A stretch of 64,000 nucleotides of DNA, taken from positions 81,587 through 145,586 of the forward strand of contig CAYSPG010000008.1 in NCBI GenBank assembly GCA_964432885.1. Direction: 5' to 3'. The translations under genes were made by a program, and so were the position numbers. The stretch comes from CAYSPG01 sp964432885 (lineage in GTDB: Bacteria; Bacteroidota; Bacteroidia; AKYH767-A; OLB10). Below are positions 59,997 to 64,000 of this stretch, in pieces. Below the pieces are notes generated by a model. That model worked only from the letters and a program-made list of their open reading frames with translations, was not told the DNA's origin and did no database searches. The number at the start of each line of letters is the position of its first letter. The stretch's first letter is position 1.

Positions 59997-61091
59997 GTGA
60001 AAAAAGTTAAAAATGTATTGGTATGCCCTCTTGATTGGGGCCTTGGCCATGCCACGCGGTGCATCCCGGTTATTAATGAATTGCTAAACCAAAACGCCAA
60101 TGTTTTAATTGCAGGCGATGGCGATGGATTGGAATTACTTAAAAAAGAATTTCCGCAGCTCACATTTTTGTTTTTAAAAGGGTACCGTGCAAAATACCAA
60201 TCCGGAAATATGGCTTTGGCAATGCTTAAGCAACTGCCGCGTTTTTTGGCCACCATAGTGCGCGAATATTTTCAAATCAAAAAAATTATTCGCCAACACA
60301 ATATTGACATTGTTATTTCAGACAACAGGTATGGCTTGTGGAATAAAAAAATAAAATCGGTTTTTATTACCCACCAGGTAAACATTCAAACTCCACAGCA
60401 TTTAAAAATAACAAAGCCCATTATTAATGGTATAAACCGGTTTTTTATCAATCAATTTTTTGAGTGCTGGATTCCGGATACGGAAGGAGAAAATAATCTC
60501 TCGGGCAAGCTCTCTGATGCATCAGAAATTAAAATTCCGGTTTACAAAATTGGTTTGCTATCACGGTTTGCATCTTTAACTTTATTAAACTACAAACCAC
60601 AAACGACAAACAATAAATTGCTTTGCATTCTATCAGGTCCCGAGCCGCAGCGCACCATCTTTGAAGGCATGCTGATTGAGCAATTGCAAAAATTAAACAT
60701 CAGTGTTTTAATTATTCGTGGCCGGCCCAATGATAACCAGGAACTCAAATCAAAATTTTTAATTGAATTTAAAAATCATGCATCGGCACATGAAATGTTT
60801 CAGCACATTACAAATGCCGAAATAGTTATTGCACGTGCGGGCTATTCAACCATTATGGATTTGGCAACACTTGGAAAAAAGGCCATTTTAATTCCCACAC
60901 CAGGGCAAACCGAGCAGGAATACCTGGCCGGATATTTTTTTGACAAGAAAATTTTTTACACACAGCAACAACATGAACTGAATTTGCAAACAGCACTAAA
61001 AGAAGTGGAAGGATTTAACGGAATAAAAACTACGATTGAAACAACTGCTTTGCAAAACCAAATTTCTAAACTTATTGCTTCACAAACTTAG
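59997..61091 (+). CDS. Glycosyltransferase of the GT28/MurG-like fold
   Basis: 364 residues from a GTG start at 59997 (no suitable ATG nearby). N-terminal acceptor half begins VLVCPLDWGLGHATRCIPVINEL; the C-terminal half has the nucleotide-sugar loop EIVIARAGYSTIMDLATLGKKAILIPTPGQTEQEYLA (near 282-318). This is the MurG/UGT GT-B layout, but sequence details differ from MurG. A glycolipid or surface-sugar product is likely; donor and acceptor are unknown. It is convergent with the large T9SS cargo gene, overlapping it by 20 bases at the 3' ends. Confidence 0.85.
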   Translation: MKKVKNVLVCPLDWGLGHATRCIPVINELLNQNANVLIAGDGDGLELLKKEFPQLTFLFLKGYRAKYQSGNMALAMLKQLPRFLATIVREYFQIKKIIRQHNIDIVISDNRYGLWNKKIKSVFITHQVNIQTPQHLKITKPIINGINRFFINQFFECWIPDTEGENNLSGKLSDASEIKIPVYKIGLLSRFASLTLLNYKPQTTNNKLLCILSGPEPQRTIFEGMLIEQLQKLNISVLIIRGRPNDNQELKSKFLIEFKNHASAHEMFQHITNAEIVIARAGYSTIMDLATLGKKAILIPTPGQTEQEYLAGYFFDKKIFYTQQQHELNLQTALKEVEGFNGIKTTIETTALQNQISKLIASQT

Positions 61092-63786
61092 CGCGAAGCG
61101 ATCCCACTTGAACAAAGTAAACTCCTTGGGGATAGTTTGAGGTTTGGAGTTTAAAAGCCCCACCTCCCGAACCATCGGGACTCCCTAAGGGGAGGCTCAT
61201 AATCTCTTTTCCAAAAACATCAAAAACTTTTAGGGTCGTTTTTTCATTTGCTGATAAAACATAACCTGTAACCGTTAACTCATTTGCAGTTGGATTGGGA
61301 TAGCACTGCAGTGCCCCCCTCTCCTTCGGAGAGGGGTTGGGGGTGAGGCCTGTTGGCAGCACAATATGCGTTACAGCAGTATTAGTAGCCACCGGATTAT
61401 TAAAATCAAAATAAATAAAAGCAGCATTGGAAATGTTATCGCCTGCAACAAGAGTGTTTGATGGTTTTATCCGATAACGTATAAAACCATGGCTTGCAAG
61501 TTCGTTAGTATTACTATCAGGCAAAAGAATATTGCTTATATCAAACGTTAGTAAACGCGCATGTATACCGTACGAAATATTTAATAAATGTGATGAAGCA
61601 ACAAATTCAAAAGTGCCTATATCCAGATTTAAGGAAATATTATTTAATACACGAACATTAAATGCAGTGTCATTTCCTGTGTTTTGAAAGCGGATGATGT
61701 AATCTAAATAAGGTGCTATGGAGAGTTGTGTTGTGGTTAAGGTGTCTTCGCTTACGAGGATGTCGTTGGGGTCTACTGCACCTGTGACATATACATTTGA
61801 CGTATCAAAATTATTTACTGAGTTTGCATCGTTAGCAATTGGCTCTATTCGCACATTCGAATTTATTAATGTACCTATAGGCAGCCCCGTATTTACATTT
61901 ACTGTAACTACTATACTTTTTGTTTGAAAAGGGGAAAGAACTCCAGAAGTCCAAACAATAGAATCAACAGTAGTAAAAATTGGGTTGGGGTTTGCAGAAA
62001 CATAGCTCCAATTCGGATTTTTGAAAAGAATTATTGCACCAAGAAGAGTGGTTGTGCCATAATTGCTAAATGTGATTTGATAACTTGCATTAAAGCCACT
62101 ACGGAAATTGTTTAGTGGAGTTATGCTCACGTGCAAATCGTTAAATACACCGGCTGGTTGAAACGCAAAGTCGTTTAGGGAGTCGGTTTGCTGAAAGCTT
62201 CCTGTAAAAATTGCTGAGTGTGTTACGGGAACAGTGTTGAAATAATTCATTGCGGTTGGTGCAACGGTAAAATTCCCTGTGTCTAAAACACTCACACTGT
62301 AAAAACCATTTTGTTCAGAGAAAGCCAACCGCCCTGTATTTATTTCTGTAACTGATTTATGAACCAGAGGAATCTCACCGGAATCCTGTACGGCATTACT
62401 GTTTGCATCAATAAATAATTTTCCTGTTATGAAATTATACTTATCCGTAAGCTTTAGTATCCAATAGTCAGAACAGTTGTTGAAGTTTTCTTCCGTTTTA
62501 TCACCAGAAATGGGTGATGAGGAATACCCCCCTAATAAGTACCCGTCATCACTGGTTTGTTGCATAGATTTAAGCCAGTCGCTGTTTGCACCGCCTATAG
62601 TATTTTGCCATTGTATGTTTCCGGCCGAGTCGGTTTTTACTATCCAGTAATCTCCCTGCCCTAAGTTGTTCTCTGTTTTGTCGCCTGAAGTGTTTGACCA
62701 GGAGTATCCACCCAATATGTACCCTCCATCAGAAGTCTGTTGTATGGAATAAAGTTTGTCATCCAAACTTCCCCCAATAGTATTCTGCCATTGAATATTT
62801 CCCGTTCCATCGGTTTTTATTATCCAATAATCATTTAAACCAATGCTGTTCTCCATTTTATCGCCTGAAATATTTGAGTTGGAATATCCACCCAATATAT
62901 ACCCGCCATCTGTAGTTTGATGAATGCAATGTAGCTCATCCCAACCACTTCCTCCAATCGTGTTTTGCCATAGTATGTTTCCGGAAGTATCGGTTTTAAC
63001 TATCCAATAATCAAAACTGCCATTGCTATTCTCTGTTTTATCTCCTGATATATCTGACTGGGAATACCCTCCCAGTATGTAGCCGCCATCGATGGTTTGT
63101 TGTATAGAAAAAAGATAGTCTGTATAACTTCCTCCAATAGTATTTTGCCATTGTATGATTCCTGTTGAATTGGTTTTTACTATCCAATAATCATAGCCTC
63201 CATTGCTATTTTCTGTTTTATCGCCTGAAATGCCTGAATAGGAATATCCGCCCAGTATATACCCACCATCAAATGTTTGTTGGATAGAATAAAGAATATC
63301 CTCACTACCACCCCCTATGGTGTTCTGCCATTGTATGTTTCCGGCTGAATCGGTTTTTACTATCCAGTAATCATTTAGCCCTTGGGACCACTCCGTTTTA
63401 TCCAATGCAAGGTATGAGTCGGAATATCCGCCCAGTATATATCCGCCATCGGAGGTTTGTTGTATGAAAGTCAACTCATCCGGGCCGATTGCATTTATGG
63501 TATTTTGCCATTGTATGTTTCCTGCTGAATCAGTTTTTACGATCCAGTAGTCGTTATCTGGACCATTGGAGGTTTCAGTTTTATCGCCTGAAATAGGCGA
63601 GTTGGAAGCTCCGGCCAAAATATACCCGCCATCGGTGGTTTGCTGTATGGAATATAAGTAGTCTTCCATCCATCCCCCAATCATATTCTGCCACTCAATC
63701 TCCTGTGCAAAAGCAGAGGGTATGTTTTGAGTAAAAGCAACAACACACAAAACAAAAAATAATTTTAGGCGTGCAGTGTTTTTCAT
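61072..63786 (-). CDS. Large secreted beta-repeat protein with T9SS sorting domain
   Basis: 904 residues. After the signal peptide come about seven repeats of roughly 60 residues (pattern IQWQNTIGG ... SIQQTTDGGYILGGYS ... SGDKTENS ... DYWIVKTDSAGN), residues 30-440, predicted to form a propeller. An SdrD/CARDB-like region with DUF11 features follows (LFIDANSNAVQDSGEIPL near 455; VNPNDI.. and DTAFNVRVLNNI near 690), then a type A sorting domain (CYPNPTANELTV ... GVYFVQVGSLRAKFVKQ). Two palindromic elements are inserted in frame in the C-terminal part. Secreted or cell-surface; ligand unknown. Confidence 0.87.
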   Translation of the reverse strand: MKNTARLKLFFVLCVVAFTQNIPSAFAQEIEWQNMIGGWMEDYLYSIQQTTDGGYILAGASNSPISGDKTETSNGPDNDYWIVKTDSAGNIQWQNTINAIGPDELTFIQQTSDGGYILGGYSDSYLALDKTEWSQGLNDYWIVKTDSAGNIQWQNTIGGGSEDILYSIQQTFDGGYILGGYSYSGISGDKTENSNGGYDYWIVKTNSTGIIQWQNTIGGSYTDYLFSIQQTIDGGYILGGYSQSDISGDKTENSNGSFDYWIVKTDTSGNILWQNTIGGSGWDELHCIHQTTDGGYILGGYSNSNISGDKMENSIGLNDYWIIKTDGTGNIQWQNTIGGSLDDKLYSIQQTSDGGYILGGYSWSNTSGDKTENNLGQGDYWIVKTDSAGNIQWQNTIGGANSDWLKSMQQTSDDGYLLGGYSSSPISGDKTEENFNNCSDYWILKLTDKYNFITGKLFIDANSNAVQDSGEIPLVHKSVTEINTGRLAFSEQNGFYSVSVLDTGNFTVAPTAMNYFNTVPVTHSAIFTGSFQQTDSLNDFAFQPAGVFNDLHVSITPLNNFRSGFNASYQITFSNYGTTTLLGAIILFKNPNWSYVSANPNPIFTTVDSIVWTSGVLSPFQTKSIVVTVNVNTGLPIGTLINSNVRIEPIANDANSVNNFDTSNVYVTGAVDPNDILVSEDTLTTTQLSIAPYLDYIIRFQNTGNDTAFNVRVLNNISLNLDIGTFEFVASSHLLNISYGIHARLLTFDISNILLPDSNTNELASHGFIRYRIKPSNTLVAGDNISNAAFIYFDFNNPVATNTAVTHIVLPTGLTPNPSPKERGALQCYPNPTANELTVTGYVLSANEKTTLKVFDVFGKEIMSLPLGSPDGSGGGAFKLQTSNYPQGVYFVQVGSLRAKFVKQ
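61153..61197. repeat. Palindromic element inside the T9SS domain of the large cargo
   Basis: Begins AAAAGCCCCACCTCCC and ends CTAAGGGGAGGCT, the two halves of the family element, with a second small hairpin (CCCGAACCATCGGG, 61166-61179) nested between. Translated in frame as MSLPLGSPDGSGGGAFKLQ. Confidence 0.75.
61313..61351. repeat. Palindromic element in the linker before the T9SS domain
   Basis: CCCCTCTCC (61316-61324), TTC loop, GGAGAGGGG (61328-61336) with the flank TTGGGGGTGAGGCC. Translated in frame as GLTPNPSPKERGAL between VLPT and QCYPNP. Confidence 0.88.
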
Positions 63787-64000
63787 GTGTGTAGTGTTTG
63801 GGTATGTAAATGTATAATTAAAATTTTAAAGTTGTATTTTTTATTTCCGTGTTGCTCTGTTAATTTCTAATAGCAAGAAAACAGATGCCTCGGCTTCGCT
63901 CGGCATGACAAGTTTTGAAGATGTAAGTAGAGGAGAGAGTGCGCTTACTTTTGGACTTCGCCCCCAAGGTACCCCCCAAACTCCAGGAAAAAAAATAAAA
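63787..64000. other. Right-end intergenic stretch with a REP-like element
   Basis: No gene is visible. GATGCCTCGGCTTCGCTCGG at 63884-63903, followed by CATGAC, is a short repeat I recall as common in Bacteroidota intergenic DNA. A GC-rich stretch (63955-63985) follows and may be the edge of another element cut by the window. Confidence 0.5.

Overview
The window comes from a member of the Bacteroidota, probably an aerobic, gliding-type lineage; the order cannot be fixed from sequence alone. The evidence is four secreted proteins with type A type IX secretion (T9SS) C-terminal domains, one with a gliding-motility type (CHU_C) C-terminus, a PorP/SprF-family protein, promoter-like TAnnTTTG elements, a short NuoG, and the many palindromic repeats familiar from this phylum. 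About 63 intact protein genes, four tRNA genes, two tRNA remnants and one broken protein gene are supported.

Layout. 1-13.8 kb: a secreted subtilase, then a leftward block holding rseP, dxr, a polyprenyl-phosphate sugar-1-phosphate transferase, a PorP/SprF-OmpA fusion, an NHL-repeat/CHU_C cargo and tyrS. 14-15 kb: a tRNA-Asn locus in which a GIY-YIG nuclease gene lies between the intact tRNA gene and a duplicated, palindrome-bearing 3' half of it. 15-26 kb: an M19-type dipeptidase, hppD, the rimP-nusA-infB information-processing operon, trhO, an NlpE-like lipoprotein and a di-heme cytochrome c. 26.4-41.7 kb: a complete leftward 14-subunit complex I operon (nuoA to nuoN), with extra genes inside it: a zinc-ribbon protein, two lipoproteins and an inverted-repeat-bounded cassette holding a broken zeta-toxin-like kinase and a 72-residue partner. 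Its gene junctions are full of palindromic repeats, two of which lie in frame inside nuoE and nuoD. 41.8-49.8 kb: a carotenoid hydroxylase, DUF4184/DUF2851/PspC genes, a LutA-like iron-sulfur protein, an Atg22-type MFS transporter, a T9SS cargo, an AlkD-like protein and a DUF1684 protein.

49.8-50.6 kb is the most unusual part. Three tandem tRNA-Arg(CCG) genes share a 152-bp unit; two carry a 35-nt hairpin inserted in the D-loop. Next to them a second GIY-YIG gene is trapped between the intact tRNA and a 5' half-tRNA that carries a variant of the same hairpin. The two GIY-YIG loci are unrelated in position and tRNA identity, yet both duplications break in the anticodon arm. This suggests a small mobile nuclease gene that targets tRNA genes.

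50.6-64 kb: mfd, an esterase with a T9SS domain, a copper-type cluster (MbnP-like lipoprotein, MbnH/MauG-like di-heme enzyme, a predicted outer-membrane protein and a CNGKCHLKK protein), trmB, a glycosyltransferase, and a large repeat-rich T9SS cargo that contains two in-frame palindromic insertions.
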